A DNA stretch of 64,000 bases from JAAUTT01 sp038213375 (GTDB lineage: Bacteria > Bacteroidota > Bacteroidia > Bacteroidales > JAAUTT01). Below, piece by piece: positions 46,515-55,342 of the stretch. The DNA is taken from positions 1 through 64,000 of the forward strand of contig JBBQTB010000028.1 of NCBI GenBank assembly GCA_038213375.1, read 5' to 3'. The notes under the pieces were generated by a model. It saw only the letters and a program-made list of their open reading frames with translations, was not told the origin of the DNA and searched no databases. The translations under genes and the position numbers were made by a program. How positions within the stretch are numbered: the stretch's first letter is position 1; each line of letters starts with the position of its first letter.

Positions 46515-48977
46515 TTACTCCTGAAAATAAACCCTTTTTACTCTGCGTGAAATACTTGTAAGAACCTCGTAAGGTATTGAGTTCATTTGACGAGCCAATT
46601 CGGTAATCGGATTAGCATCTCCAAAAACGATGACTTCATCGCCTTCGTTGGCACCAATTCCCGACAGATCGATCATGCACATATCCATACAAATGCTGCC
46701 AAGGATTGGTACCAGCCTTCCATGTATCAATAATTTTCCAACTCCATTTCCGAGAATTCGGTGCAACCCATCAGCATATCCAATGGGGATTATACCGATG
46801 GTAGTTTGTTTGGACGCCGTGAACCGTCGGCTATAACCAACAGTTTCGTCAATCTCAATTTGTTTGATTTGTAAAATAACCGTTTTCAACGTACTTACCT
46901 GACGAACATTGATTTGATCGATAGCGCTGATTCCGTACAATCCAATCCCCAGGCGAACCATATCAAATTGAGCTTCCGGAAACCGCTCTATTCCGGCTGA
47001 ATTTAGGATATGTCGCATCATCGGGTAGGGGAATGCCTTGATAATACGATGACTCATTTGTTCGAATGCCAAAATTTGTTTACGCGTAAATTCATCAAAC
47101 TGGGTTTCATCGCTTCCAGCGAGGTGTGAGAAAACAGATTTGATCTGGAGGTTTTCCTGATTTTGAAGAACGGCGATCAGATGGTCAATTTCATTTTCAA
47201 TAAACCCTAAACGATGCATACCCGTATCGAGTTTCAAATGAACTGGATAGTTTATTTCCCCAAAACTAACTACTGTTTCGTTAAATTGCCTGAGAACATT
47301 AAAGTTGTATATTTCAGGCTCCATATTGTATTTAATAATCTGATCGAAGCTGCTTTTTTCGGGATTCATTACCATAATAGGCACAGTGATACCAGCTTCG
47401 CGAAGGGTAACGCCTTCATCGGCAAAAGCAACGGCGAGATAATCAATCCGTTGAAATTGCAGCAAATTAGCAATTTCAAAGCTTCCGCTGCCATACGAAA
47501 AAGCTTTTACCATCGCAACCACTTTAGTTCCCGTATTTAATTTCGAACGAAAATAATTAAGGTTATGCACCATAGCGTTTAAGTTGATCTCCAACACCGT
47601 TTCATGAACTTTTTCCTCCAAAGCTTTTAAAATACGTTCAAACTCAAAGGAGCGGGATCCTTTCAGAAGAATCGTTTCGTTTACAAAATCACCTTTTCTG
47701 AAATGGGTAAGGAAATCGCTTGTGGATGGATAAAACGATGTTTTTCCAGCAAACTGAGCTTTTTCTGCTAATATATCGGTTCCAATTCCAATAAATCGCG
47801 TTATATTTTTCTGATTCAGTAATTTGCCAACTTCGGAATAAAGTAATTCTTTGCTTCGACCACTTTGGAGAATATCAGATAAAATTACAGTCTTTCCGGA
47901 ATTCTGATGTTGTTGGTTAAGTAAATCGAGTGCAATCGCTAAAGACCCAAAGTCGGAGTTATAGGTATCGTTAATTATAGTGCAACTGTTTACTCCTTGT
48001 TTCAGTTCGAGACGCATTGCCACCGGAACCAGAAGCTTTAACCGACTTTTAATTAATGGAATTTCGTAATTCAGAACCAATAAAAAAGATACTAGGTGAA
48101 TAGCATTTTCGAGCGAAGCGTCGTCAATAAAAGGAATTTCAAAAGTGAATGGTTTTTGCAGATATAAGGCTGAAATAATAGTTTTTGATTCGTTTTTTTT
48201 GATGTTGGTAATTTGAAGATTTGCTTCCGAATGTCGTGACCAGGTAAATTTCTGAATTTTTTCAAACCCGGGTTTATCCAAAAGTTCTGAAATAACAGCA
48301 TAATCGCTGCAATAAATCAGCTTCTTACAATTTACAAATAGCTTCAGTTTTTCAGCAGATTTCTGGTGGTAGTCGGTAAAGTTTTCCTGATGAGGTTCAC
48401 CAATATTGGTGAAGATTCCGATATCGGGACGAATCATCATTTCAAGCTTTTCCATTTCATCAGGCATAGAAATTCCAGCTTCGATTACTGCTATATCATG
48501 CTGGGGCTCAAGTTGCCATAACGAAAGAGGTACACCTACCTGTGAGTTAAAGCTTTTTGGGCTTCTAACCACGTGTTTATCTGCATGAATGGCTTGGTAG
48601 ATCCATTCTTTTAGAATTGTTTTTCCATTACTTCCTGTTATACCAATTACTGTATTGAAAAATTGTTTTCGATGGTAAGCAGCCAGCAACTGCAAGGCCT
48701 CAAGTGTATTTGGAACAACAATAAATCCGGCATCTGTATAATTAGCCATTGGTTTGGGAAGCGATTCCACCACAAAGCTTCGAATACCTAATCCATACAA
48801 ATCGCTGATAAAATTGTGGCCATCGTGCCGGGTACCCTTTATCGCAAAAAATAACGAGTCCGATGGATAGGCTGCTCCACGACTATCAATTAATAAATGT
48901 CTTAATATATTGGTTTTATTACCAATTATTTGCCCATTTACTATGGAAGCAATTTTTGTAAGCCAATACTGGGGCAT
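46515..48977 (-). CDS. murF-alr: Bifunctional UDP-MurNAc-tripeptide:D-Ala-D-Ala ligase / alanine racemase
   Basis: The 820-residue protein is a fusion. The first 450 residues are MurF, with the ATP-binding loop GITGSNGKT and the DTYNSDFGSL motif; MurF adds D-Ala-D-Ala to the peptidoglycan precursor. From about residue 455 it is a PLP alanine racemase: the VAMVKAFSYG segment holds the cofactor lysine, DTGMHRLGF follows, the catalytic tyrosine lies in ETVGYSRRF, and the end has GSICMDMCMIDLS. The fusion couples D-alanine supply to its use and, as far as I recall, is typical of Bacteroidota. It stands alone on the minus strand, with a divergent hypothetical gene to the right. Confidence 0.95.
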   Translation of the reverse strand: MPQYWLTKIASIVNGQIIGNKTNILRHLLIDSRGAAYPSDSLFFAIKGTRHDGHNFISDLYGLGIRSFVVESLPKPMANYTDAGFIVVPNTLEALQLLAAYHRKQFFNTVIGITGSNGKTILKEWIYQAIHADKHVVRSPKSFNSQVGVPLSLWQLEPQHDIAVIEAGISMPDEMEKLEMMIRPDIGIFTNIGEPHQENFTDYHQKSAEKLKLFVNCKKLIYCSDYAVISELLDKPGFEKIQKFTWSRHSEANLQITNIKKNESKTIISALYLQKPFTFEIPFIDDASLENAIHLVSFLLVLNYEIPLIKSRLKLLVPVAMRLELKQGVNSCTIINDTYNSDFGSLAIALDLLNQQHQNSGKTVILSDILQSGRSKELLYSEVGKLLNQKNITRFIGIGTDILAEKAQFAGKTSFYPSTSDFLTHFRKGDFVNETILLKGSRSFEFERILKALEEKVHETVLEINLNAMVHNLNYFRSKLNTGTKVVAMVKAFSYGSGSFEIANLLQFQRIDYLAVAFADEGVTLREAGITVPIMVMNPEKSSFDQIIKYNMEPEIYNFNVLRQFNETVVSFGEINYPVHLKLDTGMHRLGFIENEIDHLIAVLQNQENLQIKSVFSHLAGSDETQFDEFTRKQILAFEQMSHRIIKAFPYPMMRHILNSAGIERFPEAQFDMVRLGIGLYGISAIDQINVRQVSTLKTVILQIKQIEIDETVGYSRRFTASKQTTIGIIPIGYADGLHRILGNGVGKLLIHGRLVPILGSICMDMCMIDLSGIGANEGDEVIVFGDANPITELARQMNSIPYEVLTSISRRVKRVYFQE

Positions 48978-49056
48978 GAAAAGTTTAGATTATTTAACTT
49001 ATTAAATACAATTTACATTAAATTTACAAATGTATGGAATTACATAAATTATTGGC

Positions 49057-49800
49057 ATGACAAACGAAACTATCGATAAAATTCTTAATGAATTAAAGCG
49101 TGTTGAACGCATTTTAATCACTATCCGGGAGACTGGAAAAGTGTCTGATATTGAACGGGATATCATTCTGGCGAAGATGCGTACGATGTACGAATTTATA
49201 CAGTTTATTCAGCCCGAAATTATTGAATACAGTCCAAAAACACATGAGTTTAAAGATATTCTAAGTGCTGCTCCAAAGGAAACGGCTGATCATTTTGTTG
49301 AAAAAACAGAAAAAGTAATCATACCATCCGATAAAATAATTGAACTCATTCCTGATTCAGAACCCGAAAAGCCAGAGGTGTTTGTTTCGGTTCCTCAACC
49401 TCCGGAAATTGTTAAACCGGAGGAATCTCCTAAACCGGTTAAAAAAGCAGAAATAAAACCTAAAACCGAAATACTGGCTGAGAAATTCGGCACCAAAAGT
49501 TTTCTCCACGACACGCTTTCGCAATACCAAAACACTCACAATCTTTCTAAAAAATATCAACATACTCCACTAAAAGATATATTTTCGGCTATTAGCCTGA
49601 ACGACCGTTTTTTATTTATTAAAGAACTTTTCAACAATGATGCAGTTTTATATCAAAAGACAATCGAAATACTCAATTCTTCAGGTGATTTTAACGAAGC
49701 CGTCAGATACCTCGATACCCAATTCCATTGGGATTATAACGAATCGATGGTGCAAAAACTTCTCGACCTTATTCACCGTCGTTATCTGCCTAATGAATAG
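49057..49800 (+). CDS. Conserved hypothetical protein of Bacteroidota
   Basis: The 247-residue protein has no signal peptide. It has a helical N-terminal part (1-65), a proline- and lysine-rich linker (about 100-150, PEKPEVFVSVPQPPE) and a conserved helical C-terminal domain with LNDRFLFIKELFNNDAVLY and DYNESMVQKLLDLIHRRY. I recall uncharacterised proteins with the same tail, but no function. Its stop overlaps the start of the M28 peptidase gene by eight bases, so the two are co-translated. Confidence 0.72.
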   Translation: MTNETIDKILNELKRVERILITIRETGKVSDIERDIILAKMRTMYEFIQFIQPEIIEYSPKTHEFKDILSAAPKETADHFVEKTEKVIIPSDKIIELIPDSEPEKPEVFVSVPQPPEIVKPEESPKPVKKAEIKPKTEILAEKFGTKSFLHDTLSQYQNTHNLSKKYQHTPLKDIFSAISLNDRFLFIKELFNNDAVLYQKTIEILNSSGDFNEAVRYLDTQFHWDYNESMVQKLLDLIHRRYLPNE

Positions 49801-51064
49801 ACGAATTGCTTATCTTATTGGTTTGGGACTTACTATTTCAATTTATTCTTTTTCGCAAGATATAGATTTTGTAAAAAAACATGTTAAAATGCTTACTTCC
49901 CCCCAATTTCAAGGAAGGGGATACGTTAAGAACGGCGATCATTTAGCGGCCAATTATTTAGCTAATGAATTTAAAAAGTTTCAGTTAGCCAAATTTAACG
50001 CAGATTATTTGCAGCCATACAACTTCAAGGTAAATACATTTCCAGGCAATATGGATGTGAGTATTGACGGAAAAAAACTTGTGCCTGGGTTTGATTTTAT
50101 TGTAAATCCCGGTTCCGGTAATTGCAATGGAACGTTTGAAATTGTAAAGATTGACAGTAACCTATTTACTCCTGTCTTTATGGCTCAAAGTCTGTTGCGT
50201 GGAAGTTTTAAAGATAAATTTATAATTCTCGATACGTTAGGTTGGGGTAAAGGCGAATACCGGAAAAATATCAGGGATTTGTTCCTGCAAAACATGGAGA
50301 AGGCGGTGGGTGTGATGCTTGTGGTTAACAGCAGTCTTACATTTTCTGTAAGTTTGTTTCAGCAGGATTTTGGTTCGCTGGTTGTAAAGCGCACCAGTCT
50401 TCCTGACACTTATTCCAACATTACCATTCATGTAAAAAGCAAGCTGGTCGATCATAATGCCAACAATGTTATCGGTTTCATTACTGGTCAGGTTGACACC
50501 TTTGTGGTTTTTACGGCTCATTATGATCATTTGGGGCACATGGGAAAGAAAACATATTATCCCGGAGCCAGTGATAATGCCAGCGGTACGGCCATGGTTC
50601 TCGATTTTGCTCGCCAGTTTACCGGTGAAAATACCAAACCTAAATATTCGTATGCATTTATGCTGTTTAGCGGCGAAGAGGCCGGATTGCTTGGTTCGCA
50701 TTTTTATGTTGAAAACCCGCTTTTCCCACTTGCAAAAATCAAGATTGTGTTGAACCTCGATATGATGGCTGCCGGATCCGAAGGAGTTACTGTATTTAAT
50801 GGCAGTACCTATCCACAGGAGTTTGCCAGGCTCGATTCAATTAATAAAGCTGACCATCTTGGGATTGACCTGAAATCGAAAGGTATATCTCGAGGAAGTG
50901 ATCATTATTCGTTTCATGAGAAAAAAGTGAAGGCTTTATTCATCAACACAGGCGATAAAAAATTGGGGTATCATGTTCCGTCAGATACGTTTGAAGCTCT
51001 TCCTTTTACAGTTTATGAAAAACTTTTTAAACTATTATATCAATATGTGGAAGAAATGAAATGA
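49793..51064 (+). CDS. M28 family zinc aminopeptidase, exported
   Basis: The 423-residue protein starts at the ATG at 49793, which gives a signal peptide ending at YSFSQ. The longer open reading upstream lies inside the previous gene. The M28 co-catalytic zinc ligands are visible: H and D in TAHYDHLG and GASDNASGTA, the EE pair in FSGEEAGLLGS, D in VLNLDMMAAG, and H in a C-terminal GYHVPSDTFE segment. A protease-associated-like insert lies before the catalytic domain. It probably removes N-terminal residues from peptides in the periplasm or outside the cell. Confidence 0.88.
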   Translation: MNRRIAYLIGLGLTISIYSFSQDIDFVKKHVKMLTSPQFQGRGYVKNGDHLAANYLANEFKKFQLAKFNADYLQPYNFKVNTFPGNMDVSIDGKKLVPGFDFIVNPGSGNCNGTFEIVKIDSNLFTPVFMAQSLLRGSFKDKFIILDTLGWGKGEYRKNIRDLFLQNMEKAVGVMLVVNSSLTFSVSLFQQDFGSLVVKRTSLPDTYSNITIHVKSKLVDHNANNVIGFITGQVDTFVVFTAHYDHLGHMGKKTYYPGASDNASGTAMVLDFARQFTGENTKPKYSYAFMLFSGEEAGLLGSHFYVENPLFPLAKIKIVLNLDMMAAGSEGVTVFNGSTYPQEFARLDSINKADHLGIDLKSKGISRGSDHYSFHEKKVKALFINTGDKKLGYHVPSDTFEALPFTVYEKLFKLLYQYVEEMK

Positions 51065-51080
51065 TGACTCTGTTCGTTGA

Positions 51081-51170
51081 AGGCACAGCCTACACCGAAC
51101 AGATGTTCACAGGCTAGTCCTGATTTTATATATTTAACGTAGGCTCAGCCCTCGCCGAACTTGAGGCTAG
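51081..51170 (+). repeat. Imperfect tandem intergenic repeat (two copies)
   Basis: AGGCACAGCCTACACCGAAC (from 51081) and AGGCTCAGCCCTCGCCGAAC (from 51141) match at most positions. Each is followed by AGGCTAG after a short variable spacer. The rest of the 228-base gap before rsmI holds a C-rich stretch (51186-51206) that partly recurs near 55370, and no gene. Confidence 0.5.
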
Positions 51171-51292
51171 AATTTTATTGTGTATCAACCCCAACCCCTT
51201 AGAAAGAGGCTATAACTGGACTACTACACCAGCTATCCCTTCTTTTTTAAGTTGGGTTGGGAGGTTTCTAATTTATATTTCATAATTCATAA

Positions 51293-51964
51293 ATGGGCAA
51301 ATTAATAGTTATCCCCACACCTGTAGGGAATCTCGAAGATATGACACTGCGTGCTATCCGCATGTTAAAAGAAGTGGATTTAATACTTGCTGAAGATACC
51401 AGAACATCGAGTATACTATTGAAACATTACCAGATAGATAAAAGGTTGCAGGCATACCATAAATTTAATGAACACAAAGCCTTACAAGGCTTTATCTCGC
51501 GGATGCAAACTGGCGAAACAATAGCTTTGATATCCGATGCAGGAACACCATCCATTTCCGATCCTGGCTTTCTTTTAGTAAGGGCATGCGTGGAAAATGG
51601 CATTGAGGTAGAATGTTTGCCGGGAGCTACCGCTTTAATTCCGGCATTGGTTAATTCGGGTTTTCCGAGTGATCGATTTTGCTTCGAGGGTTTTCTTCCT
51701 CAAAAAAAAGGAAGGCAGAAAAAACTTCAGATTCTTGCAGAAGAAGAGCGAACCATTATTTTTTATGAGTCGCCATATCGATTGATGAAATTATTACATG
51801 AAATTGCCGAGTATTTTGGCCCCGATAGACAAGTCGCGGTATCTCGTGAGTTGAGCAAAATTTATGAAGAAAACCTTCGTGCTCCTGTTGGGGAGCTGAT
51901 TGAACAATTAAAGGACCGAACGATTAAGGGCGAGATTGTGGTAGTGGTAAAGGGCAAAGAATAA
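51293..51964 (+). CDS. rsmI: 16S rRNA (cytidine(1402)-2'-O)-methyltransferase
   Basis: The 223-residue protein is a tetrapyrrole-methylase-fold RsmI. It opens KLIVIPTPVGNLEDMTLRA, then shows LAEDTRTSSILLKHY, SDAGTPSISDPG and the C-terminal FYESPYRLMKLLHEIAEYF and EIVVVVKG. It 2'-O-methylates C1402 at the ribosomal P site. A broken second copy of its last 80 or so codons lies about 160 bases downstream. Confidence 0.95.
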   Translation: MGKLIVIPTPVGNLEDMTLRAIRMLKEVDLILAEDTRTSSILLKHYQIDKRLQAYHKFNEHKALQGFISRMQTGETIALISDAGTPSISDPGFLLVRACVENGIEVECLPGATALIPALVNSGFPSDRFCFEGFLPQKKGRQKKLQILAEEERTIIFYESPYRLMKLLHEIAEYFGPDRQVAVSRELSKIYEENLRAPVGELIEQLKDRTIKGEIVVVVKGKE

Positions 51965-51973
51965 AATTGCATT

Positions 51974-52081
51974 TGTTTGTACCTTTTCATCGTCCATATT
52001 TTTTGATTATTTCAGTAACTACCTGACAGGTTTTTAAAACCTGTCAGGTAGTTACTGAAATAATCCGGCCTATCACCCTAT
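51974..52081. repeat. Palindromic repeat element, copy 1
   Basis: The core at 52005-52065 is a perfect inverted repeat with 30-base arms around one central base (left arm begins GATTATTTCAGTAACTACC). It is flanked on the left by TGTTTGTACCTTTTCATCGT and on the right by CCGGCCTATCACC. The same arrangement recurs at 52953-53058. It begins just after the rsmI stop and could also act as a transcriptional terminator or mRNA 3' end. Confidence 0.85.
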
Positions 52082-52120
52082 AAGCCGTTAGGAAAAACTT
52101 ACAATAAAGAATAATATTAT

Positions 52121-52381
52121 AAAAAGGGACGGCATAAAAAAATTCAGTTATTGGCAAATGAAGAGTGAACCATTATTTTTTATGAGTCGCCATACCGATT
52201 GATGAAATTATTACATGAAATTGCCGAATATTTTGAACCCGATAGACAAGTCGCGGTATCTCGTGAGTTGAGCAAAATTTATGAAGAAAACCTTCGTGCT
52301 CCTGTTGGGGAGCTGATTGAACAATTAAAGGACCGGACGATTAAGGGCGAAATTGTGGTGGTGGTAAAGGGGATAGAATAG
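52121..52381 (+). pseudogene. Truncated duplicate of the rsmI 3' part
   Basis: From 52121 the sequence aligns with rsmI codons beginning KKGRQKKLQ, first with many differences (KKGRHKKIQLLANEE). An in-frame TGA then replaces an arginine codon. After it about 210 bases match rsmI with only about ten differences, several of them synonymous. The 5' two-thirds of the gene is absent. The last 60 codons after an ATG at 52199 are open but lack the SAM-binding domain, so no functional enzyme is expected. Confidence 0.88.
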
Positions 52382-52475
52382 GTAAAAGTTATTTTGAAAA
52401 TTTCACAACCTTTTTTTCATGAAGCCGCATTAGTGGGTATTGTTAAAAGTAATAACCACCAAATCTTAAATTATC

Positions 52476-52853
52476 ATGAAAAAAGTTCTCGTTTTATTCG
52501 CTTTAGTTGCAATTGCATTTACAGGTTGTAAGAAAAGTAGCGACAGTTCACCTACGTATACTAAATCTCAGTTCATTGGTAAATGGAAGCAAACAACTCC
52601 TGCCTCTGCTGCTGGCGTAACAGATTTTCTTCTTTTTACAGATACAAAAATAACTATAGGTTCAGAGGGAAGTGGATCTTCAGGCACAATGGGGCCGATT
52701 GATTATACTTTCGACGGTAAGGTTATAAAATATAACATGGTATTGGATGTTATCAATACAATCAACGAGCTTACAACTACCAAGCTTGTGTTAACTATGA
52801 CTTACACTGGCGTACCGGGTTCAACACAATATACGTATACTAAGATGAACTAA
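52476..52853 (+). CDS. Small lipocalin-like lipoprotein
   Basis: The 125-residue protein has a lipoprotein signal (AIAFTGCKKSSD). A compact domain follows that starts FIGKWKQTTP and has alternating beta-strand sequence to the end, like lipocalin-like lipoproteins of Bacteroidota. Its function is unknown. It lies between the two copies of the palindromic element, next to the truncated rsmI duplicate, and ends in its own terminator, so it may have travelled with this rearranged segment. Confidence 0.75.
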   Translation: MKKVLVLFALVAIAFTGCKKSSDSSPTYTKSQFIGKWKQTTPASAAGVTDFLLFTDTKITIGSEGSGSSGTMGPIDYTFDGKVIKYNMVLDVINTINELTTTKLVLTMTYTGVPGSTQYTYTKMN

Positions 52854-52870
52854 AAAAAATCTAGAAATTC

Positions 52871-52912
52871 ATAACAAAAGGTTGCTTTTTTTAAGCAGCC
52901 TTTTGTTATTTT
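52871..52912 (+). terminator. Rho-independent terminator
   Basis: AACAAAAGGTTGC (52873-52885) pairs with GCAGCCTTTTGTT (52895-52907), with one G-T wobble, and a T-rich run follows. It lies just after the small lipoprotein gene. Confidence 0.75.
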
Positions 52913-52952
52913 ATGGGGTTGGGGTAGAAATAAATTTTTACTTTTTGTGTAA

Positions 52953-53058
52953 TGTTTGTACCTTTTCATCGTCTATATTTTTTGATCATTTCAGTAACAC
53001 CTGTCAGGTTTTTAAAACCTGACAGGTGTTACTGAAATGATCCGGCCTATCACCTTAT
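52953..53058. repeat. Palindromic repeat element, copy 2
   Basis: The core at 52984-53042 is a perfect inverted repeat with 29-base arms around one base (left arm begins GATCATTTCAGTAACACC). The flanks are nearly identical to copy 1. Where the two copies differ inside the arms, both strands of the stem differ together (CCTGACAGG versus CCTGTCAGG), so pairing is kept. It ends 16 bases before the next start codon. Confidence 0.85.
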
Positions 53059-53074
53059 TTTGATATTTATTATT

Positions 53075-53647
53075 ATGAGAATAATGAAAGGATTTTCAGT
53101 TTTAGCAACGGTATTGTTAATCATATTCGGTTGCCAACATGTACCATTCGAGTTTAATTCATCAGTTAAGGATTTCGAAGACAATACCAAAGGAGTCTCC
53201 CGGTATTACTTCTACCCAGGTACTATTAAAATGTTGAATTTTAAGAAAGACAGCGCTTTTTCTAATCTCTTTAAAGATGTGAAACGGATTAAAGTGCTCT
53301 CTTTTTCGAAAAGTGAGAAGGATTCGCTTGATCCAAAAAATGTGCAGAAACTAATTGCGAAAATCCGTAAAGATGGCTTTGAAGAAATGATGCAAATGAA
53401 GCAGGACAAACAACAGTTGCTCTTATTTATCAGGCACGAAAAAGGACTGCCTCATCAGATTGGTATTAATTTCACCGAAAAGGATCTTTATGTGGTGGAA
53501 ATACTTGGTAGCCTGCGCATGTCGTTCCTTATGAACTTCCTGAAAAAGGAAAATAGCTTCGAAGGCTTTAACACAGTATTGAACTTGAACAAACCATCAA
53601 AACCTGAACCCTCTAAAAAAAATCATGAAAACAATCCTCGAGATTAA
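53075..53647 (+). CDS. DUF4252-like lipoprotein
   Basis: The 190-residue protein has a lipoprotein signal (LIIFGCQH) and an alpha/beta pattern with RIKVLSFSK, FEEMMQMKQDKQQLLLFIRH and LYVVEILGSL that resembles DUF4252 proteins. I start it at the ATG at 53075; 53084 and 53060 are alternatives. The ABC transporter ATPase gene begins 23 bases before its stop, so these genes form a tight unit. The lipoprotein may be an envelope accessory of that transporter. Confidence 0.7.
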   Translation: MRIMKGFSVLATVLLIIFGCQHVPFEFNSSVKDFEDNTKGVSRYYFYPGTIKMLNFKKDSAFSNLFKDVKRIKVLSFSKSEKDSLDPKNVQKLIAKIRKDGFEEMMQMKQDKQQLLLFIRHEKGLPHQIGINFTEKDLYVVEILGSLRMSFLMNFLKKENSFEGFNTVLNLNKPSKPEPSKKNHENNPRD

Positions 53648-54521
53648 TCACCTCTTTAAAAACTACCGGAAAATTAAGGCTGTGCAAGACCTTAGTTTAC
53701 GTGTGGAATCGGGTACCGTATTCGGGTTACTGGGGCCAAACGGAAGCGGGAAGACCACTACGCTGGGAATAGTTCTCGAAGTGGTTCATAAAACCAAAGG
53801 CGAGTATCAATGGTTTGGAATGCCTTCATCCAATGACGCACGAAAAAAAATTGGAGCTATTCTCGAAGCTCCTGCGTTTTATCCCTATTTATCGGCGGTC
53901 GAAAACCTGAAAATTGTTGCACAAATTAAGAACACGCCATACAAACGGATTGATATTGTTTTGGAACAGGTTGGTTTAATCGATCGCAAGAACGACCGCT
54001 TCCAGACTTATTCCCTTGGGATGAAACAGCGGCTAGCCATCGGGTCGGCGCTACTTTCCGATCCGTTGGTGCTGGTGTTGGACGAACCAACAAATGGACT
54101 AGATCCACAAGGCATTGCCGATGTTCGCGAGCTTATTCTGAAAATTTCTGCTGAAGGTAAAACTATCATCCTGGCAAGCCATTTACTCGATGAAGTTCAG
54201 AAAGTTTGTTCACATTTTGCCGTGCTGAAAAAGGGTCAGATGCTTTATTCAGGAAGTGTGGAAGAGGCGCTGGCCAACAAGGAGTCGGTGGAGGTTTCTG
54301 CCCCCGATCTCGAACAACTTATGGGAGCTATAAATCAATACGAAGAAGTTAAAGATGTTCATGTAAATCAGCGCATGGTAGTGGTTCATCTAAATAACGG
54401 TAAAACAGCATTCGATTTAAACTCATATCTGGTAAGCAGAGGAATTGTTGTATCTCACATGGCTACCGAACGAAAAAATCTGGAAGAACAATTTTTAGAA
54501 ATTTTATCTCAATCAAAATGA
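53625..54521 (+). CDS. ABC transporter ATP-binding protein
   Basis: The 298-residue ATPase has a Walker A loop GPNGSGKTTT, signature YSLGMKQRLAI, Walker B LVLVLDEPTNGLDP and switch histidine in LASHLLDE. A C-terminal extension of about 80 residues is typical of ATPases serving ABC-2 exporters. It overlaps the upstream lipoprotein gene by 23 bases and the permease gene by four, so all three are translationally coupled. The substrate is unknown. Confidence 0.92.
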   Translation: MKTILEINHLFKNYRKIKAVQDLSLRVESGTVFGLLGPNGSGKTTTLGIVLEVVHKTKGEYQWFGMPSSNDARKKIGAILEAPAFYPYLSAVENLKIVAQIKNTPYKRIDIVLEQVGLIDRKNDRFQTYSLGMKQRLAIGSALLSDPLVLVLDEPTNGLDPQGIADVRELILKISAEGKTIILASHLLDEVQKVCSHFAVLKKGQMLYSGSVEEALANKESVEVSAPDLEQLMGAINQYEEVKDVHVNQRMVVVHLNNGKTAFDLNSYLVSRGIVVSHMATERKNLEEQFLEILSQSK

Positions 54522-55342
54522 TCAGATTATTTTTAATCGAATGGATTAAGCTCAGGAAATACCGGGCTTTTCAAATATTAACCGGACTTTATTTTCTGGT
54601 TGTTGCTGTTGTTTGTTCCTCTGGAATGATTTTTTTAGAATTTCTAAAAAGCAAAGGCGCCGATTTTAAGGGAATTTCCCCAACTATACTCCCAATCTAC
54701 GAATTTCCGGATGTATGGGCTAACCTAACTTTTATTGCAGCGTGGATGAAAATTTTCCTCGCTTTTATCGTCATAATTTCTATTACGAATGAGGTAAGTT
54801 ATAAAACCCTACGGCAAAACGTAATTGATGGACTAAGTCGTGTAGAATTTATGCTCTCGAAACTTATCATGATTTTCTTTTTCAGCCTGATGAACACCCT
54901 TTTAATTTTCATCCTGGGACTGATTACCGGGCTCATTTATTCTCAGGACAAAAGCCTTGGAGCTATTTTTGGGAATATGCAATATTTAGAAGCTTTCATG
55001 TACAATGTGTTTATATTTCTGGTGTTTGCTTTTTTTCTAGGTATTTTAATCAAGCGAACAGGCATTGTAATTATATTTCTGGGAATTTACTCAGTATTTA
55101 TTGAACCAATAACGATGTTGATTTTTTCGAACGCCCCTTTTATTCCCCATTTTCTCAAAGCCGCTGTTCCCTATTTCCCAATAAAAGGAATTAATAATCT
55201 ACTTCCATCTCCTTTTTCACAGTATATTTTCAGGGAATATCAGGATTATGTTTCGTTAATTGATATTAGTATTGTTAGTGTTCACTTGGTGTTGTACTTG
55301 AGCATTATTTATTTGCTGTTAAAGTTGAAAAATAATATTTAA
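54518..55342 (+). CDS. ABC-2 type transporter permease
   Basis: The 274-residue protein has six hydrophobic helices (about 20-40, 70-95, 115-140, 155-175, 180-200 and 250-270). An EVSYKTLRQNVIDGLSR loop after the second helix is a common feature of ABC-2 permeases. It forms the membrane half of an exporter with the preceding ATPase, overlapping it as ATGA. Confidence 0.88.
   Translation: MIRLFLIEWIKLRKYRAFQILTGLYFLVVAVVCSSGMIFLEFLKSKGADFKGISPTILPIYEFPDVWANLTFIAAWMKIFLAFIVIISITNEVSYKTLRQNVIDGLSRVEFMLSKLIMIFFFSLMNTLLIFILGLITGLIYSQDKSLGAIFGNMQYLEAFMYNVFIFLVFAFFLGILIKRTGIVIIFLGIYSVFIEPITMLIFSNAPFIPHFLKAAVPYFPIKGINNLLPSPFSQYIFREYQDYVSLIDISIVSVHLVLYLSIIYLLLKLKNNI

Noticed and set aside
50237..50701. 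A 154-codon minus-strand frame opposite the M28 peptidase gene.
   Set aside because: It mirrors the codons of a clearly conserved metallopeptidase and has low-complexity, non-protein-like sequence.
51081..51170. Possible start of a CRISPR array.
   Set aside because: There are only two imperfect units, no regular spacing beyond that, and no cas genes in the window.
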